From Brachypterus glaber (taxonomy: Eukaryota > Arthropoda > Insecta > Coleoptera > Kateretidae), in assembly GCA_958510825.1 (NCBI GenBank), contig OY294047.1, positions 36,987,747 to 37,051,746 of the forward strand: a DNA stretch of 64,000 nucleotides. The letters are read 5' to 3'. The position numbers and the translations under genes are program-made. The notes beneath the pieces were generated by a model. The model had not been told where the DNA came from and did not search any database. It saw nothing but the letters and a program-made list of their open reading frames with translations. Positions 22,344 through 33,420 of this stretch are shown piece after piece. The first letter of the stretch is position 1; every line of letters begins with the position of its first letter.

Positions 22344-22751
22344 GCTAAGATTGAGCCTTATAATGGTAAGCCCCACCCAATAAAATAAGATAATGAGTAA
22401 ATATTGTCTATTTTGTGCAAATATATTTTGGAACTGTGATGTCAATGTCTAAATATTTTAAAAAATATTTTGTAATTTAATTTTAATGTTATGTTAATAA
22501 TCCAAGAAAATTTAAAGATTTAAATTATTAGTACTTACTTAAAATAAATAAATATTTGGTCAATGTATCAAAATTAATGGAAAGCCCCTAGCACAAGCCA
22601 AAAGCTTATGTGGGACTCTTCGTGACTCTGGAATACAATCCTAAATAAATAAATAAAATAAATTACATATATTTTTAAGAAATTTATTTGAGAATCCTTT
22701 TTAAAGGGAGTGAAGGAATAATTTATTTTTTATTTCGTATTTTAATAATAT
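22344..22751 (+). repeat. Duplicated block, copy B (empty site)
   Basis: This copy lacks the 266-bp insertion and some bases downstream of it. It is otherwise close to copy A, with scattered differences. Confidence 0.8.
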
Positions 22752-23560
22752 GACATTTATTTCCGCCATGTTGGATCCCCCATTTTCTTAAAAAAAATAA
22801 TATCATTTTCGTATTAAGCTACCTCAAAAAGCCCCATGGGGCCCATATAGAGCTAAATTGATTTTGGGCCAACTTTTTCGAAAATTCCACCACTGTGTGC
22901 AGGTCAATAATCGAATAGATACTCCTCACAAATAATTAAGAGAAATGAGTGCTAGCTATAAAAAAATGGTTTGAAAAAATAGTTTTTCTTGGCCCTTTCA
23001 ACCTTAGGATGGGACCGAGAGGGTTAAAAACTAAAAAAAAAACAGTATACACCAAGTCCTGAAACTAAGTTTTTTTTTGTTCCTAGACTTACAATTCAAA
23101 GTATTGGCATACAAATAAATTATTCTCCTTTAGATTTTTTCATGCTCACTAAATGAAGTAAAATTATACCTGACACATTGTGCGCCAAGTACTAAAAAAG
23201 TCCAAATAAGAACTGTGGTAAATATTATATTCTTGTCTGACAACTCGCCCCTGAGCCGAACAAAAAAGTCCAACCTAAGCTCAATCGATCACCCGAATTA
23301 CGTAAACGCCCACAAACGTTGAAAAATAATCCCCAATAATAGAGTATCTCTTCTAATTAAAATAATAATTGAACAGAAGGTTCTGTTCTTTATTTTTATT
23401 GGACTGGGTTTAAACCGTTTTCAGTGCAGCTTTTCTTTTTTTTTTAAGAATTGACTGTATCATAATTTAAAATTTGTAAAAGACCCTTTCAGTGGTGGTA
23501 GTACTATACTACTTTGTTCTTAAAAAAATCAGTGTATCCAATACTAAAAAACTGAGACAA
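22752..23560. other. No gene recognised
   Basis: AT-rich sequence. A phrase of the type 'ccgccatgttggat' at about 22764 recurs as 'ccgccatattggatt' near 49264, suggesting a faint shared repeat. Nothing else stands out. Confidence 0.35.
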
Positions 23561-23562
23561 TA

Positions 23563-23580
23563 ACATACATACATACATAC
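23563..23580. repeat. (CATA)n microsatellite
   Basis: Tandem ACAT units lie directly at the left end of the fold-back that follows. Confidence 0.85.
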
Positions 23581-24275
23581 AAAGCGGTCCAAAAGTCACC
23601 CCCCCCCCCATCTTAACTTTTGAACGAGTTTAGATACCGACTTCAAATTTAGAACTCTTAAATAAGACAACTTAAACTATCTTTAAGCATATATTTGATA
23701 CTTTTAGCTCTAAAAATGTGGGCAGGGGGGCATGGGGCTACATTTTTTTAAATAGAAAGGTGAGATACATCATTTTAAAGCTTATAAAATTCTCCATTTA
23801 ACTGTATATTTTTTATTTTTTTTAAACATTTTTTTTGGGTTTAAAATAGGGTTGAAAATGGGTATTTTTGTCAAAATTTCTCTAAAAAATCCAAACAATT
23901 TTTTAAAAATGCCTAATTTCATAATGAAAAAAAGTAAATTATACTTTTCAACTAATTTTAGTTGACATAAATAAAAATTAACGAAAAAAAACTTAAAAAT
24001 TTATTTTTTTAGCACAAAAAACTGAAAAATCAAAACCTTAAAAAAACATGTTTAAAAAATTTAAAAATGTATGGTTATATAGAGAATTTTAAAGACTTTA
24101 AAATGATGTATCACACGACCCCCCTTTCCATTTAAAAACATTTCCCCCCATGCCCCCTTGCCCACATTTTAAGAGATAGAAGTATCAAATATATGCTTAA
24201 AGATAGATTAAGTTGTCTTATTTAAGAGTTCTAAATTTGAAATCGATGGGGGGGGGGGGTGACTTTTGCACTGTA
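23578..24275. mobile_element. About 700-bp TIR element with long inverted arms
   Basis: The left end (TACAAAGCGGTCC, then AAAAGTCACCCC) and the right end (GGGGTGACTTTTG, then CACTGTA) are inverted. Inner arms match over about 250 bp, for example 'tcttaaataagacaactta' against 'taagttgtcttatttaaga'. TA ends are compatible with a Tc1/mariner-type MITE. No coding capacity. Confidence 0.8.
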
Positions 24276-24355
24276 TAGTTGATAACATTATTACAAAATT
24301 AATTTAGTTTTATTCAGTACACTAGTAAAGTTTTTTTTTTAATTTACGTGATCAT

Positions 24356-24372
24356 AGTACTAGTACTAGTAC
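24356..24372. repeat. ACTAGT hexamer run
   Basis: A short tandem of the self-complementary hexamer, like that at 6438-6460. Confidence 0.7.
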
Positions 24373-24617
24373 TACTATAGTAGTGGGATCATTACACTTC
24401 TCGATCAGTACTCTACAAAAAAAAAATATATTTTTTTAATTGCTTGGGAGCTTTTAGTTGCATCTGACTATATTTGATGAGCTGATTTCTAAACCTTTTT
24501 TCGTTTTTAGTTGTAGTAAAAAAATTATTAATGTCTAATTAATTTCTTTTTTACGGTGGATTGGTTCTCTATTAATAGTGATCTAACCCAAAAAAACTGA
24601 TTTCAGATACCTTTACT

Positions 24618-25168
24618 CGTTGGTTTTTAATAGGCTTCTAAATTCAAAAAAATTGTTTTTTCGCTTTTTTTGGATATATTTTGATAAAAAATTTACATAA
24701 ATACTAAAGATACGACTCTAATTTTTATATGCAATACAAAACATATATGTGCAGTTTATAAAAATAAAAAAGTTTTAGGTTTAATCTAGTGACGGAGATT
24801 TTACCGGGGTTTATCGAAAAAAAAAACAAAAATATTGAGGTATTTTATTTATTTTTAGAAGATCAACCCTTGGAATAAACTATATTATGAAAAAAACAAA
24901 ACGAAAAATTAAAAAAAAAATCTCCTTGCTTAAAAACATTAAAACAACATTAAATAAACATTCAAAATATTGTTGTTCTGCTTTCAATAAACCTCCGTAA
25001 AATTTCCGCTACTGGATTAAATCTAAAACCTTTTCTAGTTTTACAAACCTCACATGTGTGTTAGTGTTGCTTATAAAAATCAGAGCCATATCTTTAGTAT
25101 TTATACAAAATTTTCATGAAAATATAGAGAAAAAATACGAAAAAATCACCACCCAACAACGAACCAAG
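24618..25168. mobile_element. 550-bp fold-back element
   Basis: The left arm 24618-24845 and right arm 24955-25168 are inverted copies with moderate divergence. Shared marks include 'aaatactaaagata' against 'tatctttagtattt', and 'ttttaggtttaatc' against 'gattaaatctaaaa'. Confidence 0.75.
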
Positions 25169-25243
25169 CAAATTTTTGAGTGTTGCGCAGTGTTATCAAT
25201 GGTCGACAATAAAATCTAATATATCTTGTCAGGTGTATTTTAT

Positions 25244-25494
25244 CCAACGAACTAATAACTCTTCTTTTTAGAATACGCATATCGTTAAAATAAAGTATCG
25301 CCAACATCTCGGTTTGTAAACAAATAGTAGGTATATTCAGGCCTGATCAATAACAATTACCAGTAACTTGTATTGTTGTCTCTGTTAGAACAAAGATGTG
25401 CGAGTAAGACAGACGAATGTTTATGTTACCGACGTTTTTATCAGTTTTAACGAATGAAGTGCCTATTCTAGAGGGAAGAGTTATTAGTTCGTTG
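25244..25494. mobile_element. 250-bp MITE with 20-bp terminal repeats
   Basis: CAACGAACTAATAACTCTTC (25245-25264) is matched by its exact complement at 25475-25494. ATTTTAT occurs just outside both ends, a possible 7-bp target duplication. No coding capacity. Confidence 0.78.
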
Positions 25495-25501
25495 ATTTTA
25501 T

Positions 25502-26572
25502 TTCAAATATAGACTTTTTTGCGAAACTCATTAATGGTTTTAAGTTTACAGATATCTATTGTTTTCATAGCCATGTCATTTCATGGTTCATTTTATTTAT
25601 TTACATTGGGTGCTAGTTTCGTAGGGTTATTCTATGCCATCTATAATAAACTTTACTTTCTCAACATTTGAGTTTTTTTACTTAAATTATTTTTATTTAC
25701 TTTTTTTTCTCAATTATTATCCACCTCCAACTTAGGCTTAAAAAATGTTTAAATTATTTTTATTTTATATTAATATACTTAATTATATTTCTACTCTTTA
25801 TTTTTTTGAACAATTTATATTTACTGCTGGTATTATCAACGTTATCATTATTGTATTATGAAGTATACACTGACGAACATAATATAAAAGCAATTAATAA
25901 GTTTAGTAACAGCCTTAATGTTTGAATAGTACCACGTTTATTTTTTATACAGGGTTTCTGGTTTTAAATTGAAAGCCGCATTTTAAATGTATAAAAAGCA
26001 GCAAACACCCTGCATACAAAAAACTTAATCTCCCTTTTCCCTTATAAAAAAATCTAAATAATATGCAAAAACAGCTCAACCTGCGAAATTCATGAAAATT
26101 ACAGTTAGGATTCCCATGATCGATCAGCGCAATTTGCACCAAGTGTCAAGTAATCACAAGGCCAGAAAAAAACACTCTCTAGTACAATAGACCAATAAAT
26201 CTTTGTTCGTGTGTATGTGTGTGTGTTTGTAAGTCATGTGTTGAACGCGTCGTGCCCCAGTAATACGAAGACGTCGTATGATGGATTGCCAAATAGATAT
26301 TTTAGAATGACAGATAAATGGGAAGCATCCAACGATACATATAAGTTTATCAGAATTTGGGTACAGTTGATCCAGGGATGCAAGTATAGAAATATAGGGT
26401 AGAAAGTGTCAATGATCTTGAAATTGAAAAAAAATAGACGTTAAGTTATGCCTAAACGAATTTGTGTAAAAATTATTAAAAATATATAATCTATAAAAAT
26501 TTGAACTTTATCTGTCAGAAAGATTTTTTTGTCATCCTTCTTGAGAATCACCAGTACCCTATCTTCCGTAGA
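25502..26572. other. No gene recognised
   Basis: Short open frames (25945-26142 minus, 26211-26402 plus) lack recognisable domains. A (TG)n-like run lies at about 26210-26227. Confidence 0.4.
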
Positions 26573-27327
26573 TTAGGGGCTGTCCATATATTACGTAACG
26601 CGCCTAGGGGGGGGGAGGGGTCAGAGAAATTGTTACAGTTTGTGACAGGGGAAAGGGGAGGGGGTTTAGGTAAACGATACGTAACGGAATTTAATAAATT
26701 TAATGTTTATTTCCTAAGTTTGGCAGATGTATTTTTATTTCAACATAAATTACTATTTAGTGGCCCATAATTCCCTTTTTCACACAAAAATTGAGGAAAC
26801 TATGCATATTTAAATAATATTGTAATCAGTAAAAAATCTGTTGACATTGAAATTAAAAAAAAATCTTACGGCCCTGTTCTTGCGTGATCTTGCCGATGAA
26901 TCATCGGCGATCATACATTTTCGCGCCGAATGTGTACTCACAGAACACCAATGTGTGTACTATTTTGTGTACCTGTGCATAAACAATATACGTGTTATAT
27001 GTGACACTCAGTGTAAAAAGAGGTACCTAGTATTTTTTCCCTGTGTGATATTGATTATGAATATTTTTTTAAAGTTTAAGTGATTTTTTCGTGTAATTTT
27101 TTTTTAAGGTTATGTTATACTATATTTTAGGTTCATGTTTGTTTTGTCGAGAAAAACGAATCTAGTGAGAATACAGTTAAATTTATTGCGAAACAAAATT
27201 TTTATATTGTTACGCGTTACACAGGGGGGGGGGGGGAGTGTGGTAAATGTGACAGTTTTTTACACAGGGGGGGTCAATTTTTTGAAAATTGAAAAATTGC
27301 GTTACGTAATATATGGACAGCCCCTTA
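26573..27327. mobile_element. PIF/Harbinger-type MITE, 749 bp, TTA duplications
   Basis: TTA at 26573-26575 and 27325-27327 flanks 26-bp perfect terminal inverted repeats (left begins GGGGCTGTCCATATATTACG; right ends in the complement). G runs lie just inside both ends. A TTA/TAA duplication and G-rich ends with TACGTAACGC fit PIF/Harbinger. Open frames at 26501-26770 and 26841-27083 are not transposase-like. Confidence 0.88.
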
Positions 27328-27985
27328 TATAAAGGTATGGTGACATCTATGATATTATATCTATTCACTGGCTTCCAAAGGGTTAATATTTAGAAATTTT
27401 TCTCATAAGTTTTTCTAAATTACGTCAAAAAAAAAAAATCTAAAACCAGTTCTGCTTTTAGTACTCGGTATTGTATTTGTTTCACAAAAACCAATTTGAT
27501 GCAGTTTCCCTGATATAGTTGACTTGAAATAATTTTGAAAAATCAATTTTATTTAAATAATTTATTGTTTATCCTATGCTTTAAAAATATAGGTAATTTT
27601 ATTAAAGTTGTAATAAAAAGTAAATGTAAGAATATCATTAATATTAAAAACCGTATTCAAAAAGCTAAGATGCCACACTGACAAAAGAAACCTCAGACGG
27701 CGTAGAAAAAAAAAACAAATCACCTTTAATACTAATAATAATAACAGATCTGAGATGAATCTTCGTCTTAGACGATCAATCACGGGATTACGAGCTAATA
27801 AAAACATTCCAGTTGCAGTGGCTGTTGATGGCTCTCCCTTCTGTAGGAGACCCCCAAGCAGCCTACTTCTTGCGATTCAACTACTAGATAGGGTGATATA
27901 AACTATTCTCTTTATTTTTTTTTCTGTCAGTTTTCATTTAAGTTTGCGTTTCTCACTTAAATAATAAAAGTATCATTTTCTGTTA
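27328..27985. other. No gene recognised
   Basis: AT-rich sequence; the frame 27574-27807 has no recognisable domain. Confidence 0.4.
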
Positions 27986-27989
27986 CGGC

Positions 27990-28017
27990 ATCATACATAC
28001 ATACATACATACATACA
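27990..28017. repeat. (CATA)n microsatellite, SINE tail
   Basis: The run lies at the 3' end of the minus-strand SINE, so it probably grew from the SINE tail. Confidence 0.8.
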
Positions 28018-28273
28018 TGTTTGTTTAACCTCGTACTATTCTACTTAATTAAGCATCCCCTAAGTCTAGGACTTGTGTGGGCTAGTAGTAGAGGGAACCA
28101 CCTTCTTATACTGACTTTCGAACCAGTTTCTAGGGAGTGTCCGTTTCACTTATCGCCTTCGCCAAATTTCAATTCAATTATTGACTAAAAAAGGCAAATT
28201 GGCGCCAGTGAGAATCAAACTCACGCTAGTAGGCTTTCTATGCATACGCGCTAGCCACTACGGTATGCCTCCC
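28018..28273 (-). mobile_element. tRNA-derived SINE, copy 1
   Basis: On the minus strand the element opens with a tRNA-like head: an A-box-like segment (complement of 28246-28265), a B-box-like segment (complement of 28212-28220, GTTTGATTC) and a closing GGCGCC. A tRNA-unrelated body follows and is shared with copy 2 ('ttggcgaaggc', 'ggttccctctactac', 'cttaggggatgcttaattaa'). It ends in a (TATG)n tail. It is transcribed by RNA polymerase III if active and needs a LINE for movement. Confidence 0.85.
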
Positions 28274-28316
28274 ATCATATTTTAAATTATGCCCAGCTAT
28301 GAATCATGTGGTCCCA

Positions 28317-28361
28317 CACTAGTACTAGTACCATCCGCCATGGTACCTACTAGTACTAGTG
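28317..28361. repeat. ACTAGT-based palindrome
   Basis: CACTAGTACTAGTACC is mirrored by GGTACCTACTAGTACTAGTG around a short GC-rich loop. It lies just upstream of copy 1 of the SINE. Confidence 0.7.
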
Positions 28362-28581
28362 CCAGGACCAACAAGGTAGAAAATCTGTGGCCAGTACCCA
28401 ACTTGGCAATTGGCAATAAAACTTTCTAGTAGCAAGTTTTAGTTTGCTTACCAAACCACATTTTATTACCCTGTGGATTTGACTGATAGTGAATATTATT
28501 ACTGGGCATTGTAATCAATACTGCAGAATATTATGTATATTATATTAATAATATTTAATATAAATTGATTATGGTTATTTT

Positions 28582-29594
28582 TTAGCAGTTTGATGTTAAA
28601 AATTCCGCAAACAGATGTTGCAACTGCTTCTTTATCAATTTTTCACAGGTGTCTTCAGGCAAGCATAGGTTTGACAAAAATGTCACCAAAAACTGTTTAG
28701 GGGACTTTGTAGTAGATGTACTGGAGATCATAGAAATGCATCCAACAAAATCGTAGCTGCTCACTTAAGGCATTTATTCAATTTTATATATTTAATTACA
28801 CATGTAGTGATGAAAATTGAACAACAGCTTTCCTTAAATGATTAATGTAGCTAGGATCTTCTAAATGGTTTATTTTATATCTATTCCAATAAGTAAAGAA
28901 TTTTTTGTGAACAGATTCACCAGCCTGTTCTGACCATAAACCTAGTCCTTTATTTTTCAGCAATTGTAACCAGTCTTGAAGGTGATGGATAATTACATGA
29001 ATTTTCAAAGTTTCAGATACACCCGTTGCTTTGAAACATTTCGATAACATATTTATATCTGCTTGACAATCATAATCTGAAGGAACCTTCCCAGTGGTGA
29101 AGCATTTTTCAACAATTTTGTTCATGATTTGGAAGGCGGATATAAAAGGAATAACTTGAAGTACTCCTACATCCTTAACAATTTCCATATCGGTAAGCGC
29201 GTTGCTCTCTTTTAATGGCTTTTATTGTCATACCTTCGCGCAAATCTTTCAAGGTGATAAAACAGTACGGACACGGATAAGTGGCTGTAGCCGTTTGCTG
29301 GCCATTGATCAACAGTAAAAGTTTAAAATCGCAAACAAATTTAAAAGCAATTGCATTAAGATTCGTTAATCTAAACATCAACTCAACATTTTGATAAGTT
29401 TCTTTTACTTGAGGTACAAGGCAAAGCATTATAAGTCGATTAACACTTGTTAATTTTCCTTTCTTTCCAATGGACCCTCCATCAACGTAACGACTTCTCT
29501 TACTTTCGATTTCCATATGATCCTTTTCTTCCTCTTCCTGTTGAATTAATTCTGTATTATCTAAACCGCTATTTAAATCCTCCGCGGAGGTCAA
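28582..29594 (-). pseudogene. Unassigned transposon-like gene, left copy, broken
   Basis: Minus-strand frames in order: 29594-29175 (139 codons), 29188-28796 (130 codons, different frame) and 28764-28582 (60 codons, after a stop). The first has an acidic patch (QQEEEEKDHMEIE), then a hydrophobic stretch and a CPYC pair (NGQQTATATYPCPYC). The second has SETLKIHVIIHHLQDWLQ, GLGLWSEQAGESVHKKF and a Ser/Leu-rich end. The shift between frames falls at a junction where the right-hand copy contains extra sequence, so this copy carries an internal deletion. I recall similar W-S-E-Q-A-x-E-S-V-H proteins as repetitive, transposon-linked families in arthropods and cnidarians, but I cannot name the superfamily. 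No catalytic triad can be assigned. Confidence 0.6.
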
Positions 29595-29641
29595 GGTTTT
29601 TTCAAAATATGTATTACCATTCTCCCATAGAACTATTCGCC

Positions 29642-30776
29642 CGATTTAAATAAAGGTTTAGATAATACAGAATTAATTCAACAGGAAGAGGAAGAAAACG
29701 ATCATATGGAAATCGAAAGTCCAAACGAAGAAGATGATAATATGTATGTCATCGAGAAGTGCATCATCCGAGAACTCCATCTACTCCAAGGATTCGTCAA
29801 TCATTTATTTTGGGATGGTCTTGTGCCGCTACTTGGACGTGATAAAGCCTTACTGTGGCCCAAAAAACTAAATTTAATCTCTAAAAGTTATCACGGCGAG
29901 ATCTTTGAAGGGAATGCCTGCCGAAAACTTTTAAAAGAGAGCAACGCGCTTACCGATCTGGAAATTGTTAAGGATGTAGGAGTACTTTAAGTTATTCATT
30001 TTATATCCGCCTTCCAAATCATGAACAAAATTATTGAAAAATGCTTCACCACTGGGAAGGTTCCTTCAGATTATGATTGTCAAGGAGATATAAATATGTT
30101 ATCGAAATGTTTCAAAGCAACGGTTGTATCTGAAACTTTGAAAATTCATGTAATTATCCATCACCTTCAAGACTCGTTAAAATTGCTGAAAAATAAAGGA
30201 CTAGGTTTATGGTCAGAACAGGCTGGTGAATCTGTTCACAAAAAAATCCTTACTTATTGGAATATGGGAGATTTAGCTCAGCGGTCAATGGCATCGATAT
30301 AGCCTGACACTGATCTAATGATCGTGAGTTCAAACCTCACTGGCGCCGATTGCCTTTTTCAGTTAATTAATAATTTAAATTTGGCGAAGGCATACTCCCT
30401 AGATATATTGGTTCGAAAGTCAATTAAAGCCAGTGGTTCCCTCTACTACCAGCCCACACAAGTCCTGGACTTAGGGGATGCTTAATTAAGTAGAATAGTA
30501 CGAGGTTAAAAACAAACAAACAAACATAAAATAGATATAAAATAAACCGTTTAGACGATCCTAGCTACATTAATCATTTAAAGAAAGCTGTTGTTCAATT
30601 TTCATCACTACATGTGTAATTAAATATATAAAATTGAATAAATGTCTTAAGTGAGCAGCTACGATTTTGTTGGATGCATTTCTATGATCTCCAGTACGTC
30701 TACTACAAAGTCCCCTAAACAGTTATTGGTGACATTTTTGTCAAACCTATGCTTGCCTGAAGACACCTGTGTTTTG
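29642..30776 (+). pseudogene. Unassigned transposon-like gene, right copy, broken by a SINE
   Basis: Plus-strand frames are 29706-29990 (94 codons) and 30021 onward. The first starts with the acidic segment shared with the left copy. It then has residues missing there: a basic/aromatic region with RELHLLQGFVNHLFWDGLVP and DKALLWPKK, ending EIVKDVGVL with a TAA where the left copy has Gln. The second (MNKIIEKCFTTGKV..., GLGLWSEQAGESVHKK) runs into the SINE at 30266, which ends the homology; the rest of the gene resumes at 30531. This copy lacks the CPYC region. It is a deletion derivative complementary to the left copy. Confidence 0.6.
30266..30530 (+). mobile_element. tRNA-derived SINE, copy 2, inside the broken gene
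   Basis: The tRNA-like head has an A box (about 30272-30290, TAGCTCAGCGGTCAATGGC) and a B box (GTTCAAACC, 30328-30336), closing in GGCGCC. Its body matches copy 1, and it has a (CAAA)n-like tail. The left arm of the duplication provides the uninterrupted target, which shows that the SINE inserted after the inverted duplication formed. The target duplication is at most about 4 bp ('aata') and not convincing. Confidence 0.88.
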
Positions 30777-32065
30777 CATATGCGAATATTTTCATAAAAA
30801 AATTGAAATTGAAAATTTTATTTTCATTATTGTATTTAATCCAATGTATTGGAACAATCATGAACATGTTTACCATCATCTTCGAATTTTTTATTACATA
30901 TCTGCTTAAACTGAATTTAGGATAGGTAATAAAAACGTTTTAAAGAAGTTTGAAAGGAAGTTATGAAAAATGTTTTTAACTAAAATCAAATTTAAAAAAT
31001 AGGCTTTTTTTTCCACCCTACTGCCTAGCCAGCTGCTGCCCGAATGCATATTTTTCATCCTGAATTTGATTTCGCGATTCCGCCGCCAACGTTGATATCC
31101 TGTCTGTCTATTTCTTTTTTTTTCTGTTGAATCCTGCTGGTTGACTTTGATATTATAAAATGTGTTCCAAAACGTTTACCACATCAAGTTTGGGGCAACT
31201 GTTTGTCCCGCTCTATCCCTAGGAAATTCTTTCCTTGCAATGGTTGACCACTTTATTTCAATAGTTTCCTATGGTACCCAATTCAAGAGAACTTTGTGAT
31301 TCACATAAAATATTATTGTAATATTACATATTATTGGATAATTTGATGAAAGATAGACTGATATGCTTTTGTTTCTTGGTAAATATAATATTGTTCCAAG
31401 AAAAATATTACTTGTCTCCATACATGCATATATGAGAGTGTTTTTTGACATCCTGTATAAAAAATCTCCATGGAAACAGTAATACCTGCTGATGTGATTT
31501 GATGAAAAATGTATCGAAAAAATATATTTATCTTTTGATCTTGGGGAGAAAATTTAATAATATACAACAAGTCGCATTACAATAAAAATACACAAAATAA
31601 ATACAAAATACCATAGAGTAGCCATTTTTACGGGGGGTAGATAAAGGACTGCAGCTCCCCGTCAAGCTTAAATAACACAGGTCTGCGACACTAATTTAAA
31701 TTAAAAATAACAAAGATTTTTGTTTAACTAATCAAACTGAAATAAATCAAAAATTCAAAGAAATTTTCAAAAATTTAATTTAAAAATTTTAAACTTTGCC
31801 GCTTAATTTTCTAGTGTTTTAATTTGTAATGTTTTTAGTTCCATATACTTTTTAATTGTCATTATGTCAAAAATGTTTTGTTTATTTATATATTTCTTAT
31901 TTTAATCTGTGCAACTTTTTAACTGTGATGTTCCCATATTTTTAATCTACCTCTCATTCTGTTGTAATCAGCTCTGACGAGTAAGTACCCCTTGTAAATT
32001 TACTTATTTATTATTTATTCCTAACCTTACTTTCATAGCCCCCTAATTTTTGTTATCTTACTTTT
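30777..32065. other. No gene recognised
   Basis: AT-rich sequence. Overlapping minus-strand frames at 31269-31570 show no domain. Confidence 0.4.
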
Positions 32066-32070
32066 CAGAG

Positions 32071-32114
32071 CTAAGCCCTGAAGATGATCCTTTGATCGAA
32101 AGCGCTAGGCCTAT
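32071..32114 (+). ncRNA. Hammerhead ribozyme motif, lone copy
   Basis: CTGAAGA (32078-32084) is followed by stem II GATC/GATC (32086-32089 with 32094-32097), then GAAA (32098-32101), self-complementary stem III AGCGCT (32101-32106) and A32107 as predicted cleavage nucleotide. Stem I is GCC/GGC (32075-32077 with 32108-32110), then one mismatch, then two further pairs. It follows the same plan as the other two families with a different sequence. No PLE protein is visible nearby. A 4-bp stem II is short, so activity is less certain. Confidence 0.55.
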
Positions 32115-32204
32115 TTTAAATACATATATATGCTGAAATACAAATTCATTTTTACTTTATTCTACACAGCCTACAAATCAAAAATTAAATATTGTTAAGT
32201 TGTT

Positions 32205-32350
32205 CCTATTAATAAATAATTTTGAAATTAAAATATTTATTTACATGAACTAAATATTTACTGACTCAAATAAAATTAATTTCTCACTACCAAATAATTT
32301 AATTGGCCGTATCCAAATAAATCAAAATTGTCTTGTTTTATCAGTGTACA
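32205..32350. repeat. Diverged dispersed repeat, copy 2
   Basis: Similar to the first 165 bases of the window (shared 'aataaaattaattt', 'accaaataatt' and 'atcagtgtaca'). Confidence 0.5.
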
Positions 32351-33420
32351 ACCAGAAATCTGGAAAGGTCAGCAACAAAACTTAGATTTTAATGATTTGG
32401 TAAACACAACAACTTGTCTTGTTGCCCTTACCAGATTTATGGTTGAAGCAACTAGAAATATAGTTGAATATGAAGAATTACATATAGAAATATAGTTGTT
32501 CCATACTGCCCCAATCAGAACTGTTTTTTCAATGTTGTGATTTGTAGAAAAAACCTTTTAGAAATAACTTTGTTTGCTCTAAAACCAAAATACGATATTT
32601 CCAGTACAGCCATTGAGTAAAGTTACTAAATAAATATTTAATATATTAGCTTTATATAGAAATATATAAAATTACTAAATAAATTTTCCTTTGTTATAAT
32701 GTTAAAAAGTAATTTGGATATCGTCGGTAACACTGCAGTGTGTGGTATACAAAAAAAAACATTTGCTCTTTGTATTAGGCCATCGGATGGGTAGGCTGTG
32801 TATTTTTGGTAAATTACAAGGGTTAAAAAGTTGCCAGGACAGATCCTCCGGGGGGACCTTCAAACTTTGTAAAATATGAGATTAAAGTCGAGTTGCTTTT
32901 CACCCGTGAAACGAGCAACATGTACTTCTGGCAAGAATTAGATAATCCGTTAATCGCGTTTAATTTTTAGCAACAAGTGTTTTAGTATAGTTATTTATTT
33001 ATTTATTTGCTATCTTAGATATGCCCTGGATTCGATTTTATATATTTTATAGTAATTGTATGGATGATGTGCAGTAAAATGATGAACATGTGAATATATT
33101 GGAGTAAGAAGGGAATTTTATGTTATTCAATCATTTATAATGCTGATAAATTTTGATTTGGAAGCAACTAACACGTGAAGAAGTTTTTTTACGTACAGAA
33201 TTTTTTTTTGTATACTCTATAATTAAAACAGGAGTGGGCATGGTGCCAAGCTAGACAAGAACCACTCTTGGTGAATTGAGTAACTAAGAGGGATCTGGCT
33301 AATCTCATTGAGAAAAGGCCAAAAAAAAAGGAAAAAGAAGAAGAAGAGATTAAAGTCAAAAACTACATAATCAAATAACACATGAAACTCACTTTTACAT
33401 GCGAAGCTACTACTTTTTCC
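32351..33420. other. No gene recognised; (AAG)n patch
   Basis: A purine-rich run with AAG units lies at about 33325-33350, just after 'tctcattgagaaaaggcc'. No coding signal was seen. Confidence 0.4.

Larger units (their letters stand above)
28639..30776. repeat. Head-to-head inverted duplication, about 2.1 kb
   Basis: Left arm (28639 to about 29578) and right arm (about 29642-30776) carry the same gene in opposite directions. They match from 'tctaaaccgctatttaaat' and its mirror at the centre out to 'acaggtgtcttcaggcaagc' and its mirror at the edges. The right arm also contains a SINE and lacks part of the left arm's gene; the left arm lacks another part. The arms therefore decayed independently after duplication. 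Confidence 0.85.

Noticed and set aside
23590..24260. G and C homopolymer runs as G-quadruplex switches
   Set aside because: They are single long runs inside terminal repeats of MITEs and do not show four spaced G tracts.
28200..28273. True tRNA gene on the minus strand
   Set aside because: A and B boxes are present, but the cloverleaf is imperfect and a shared body and tail follow, as in a SINE; the second copy at 30266 confirms this.
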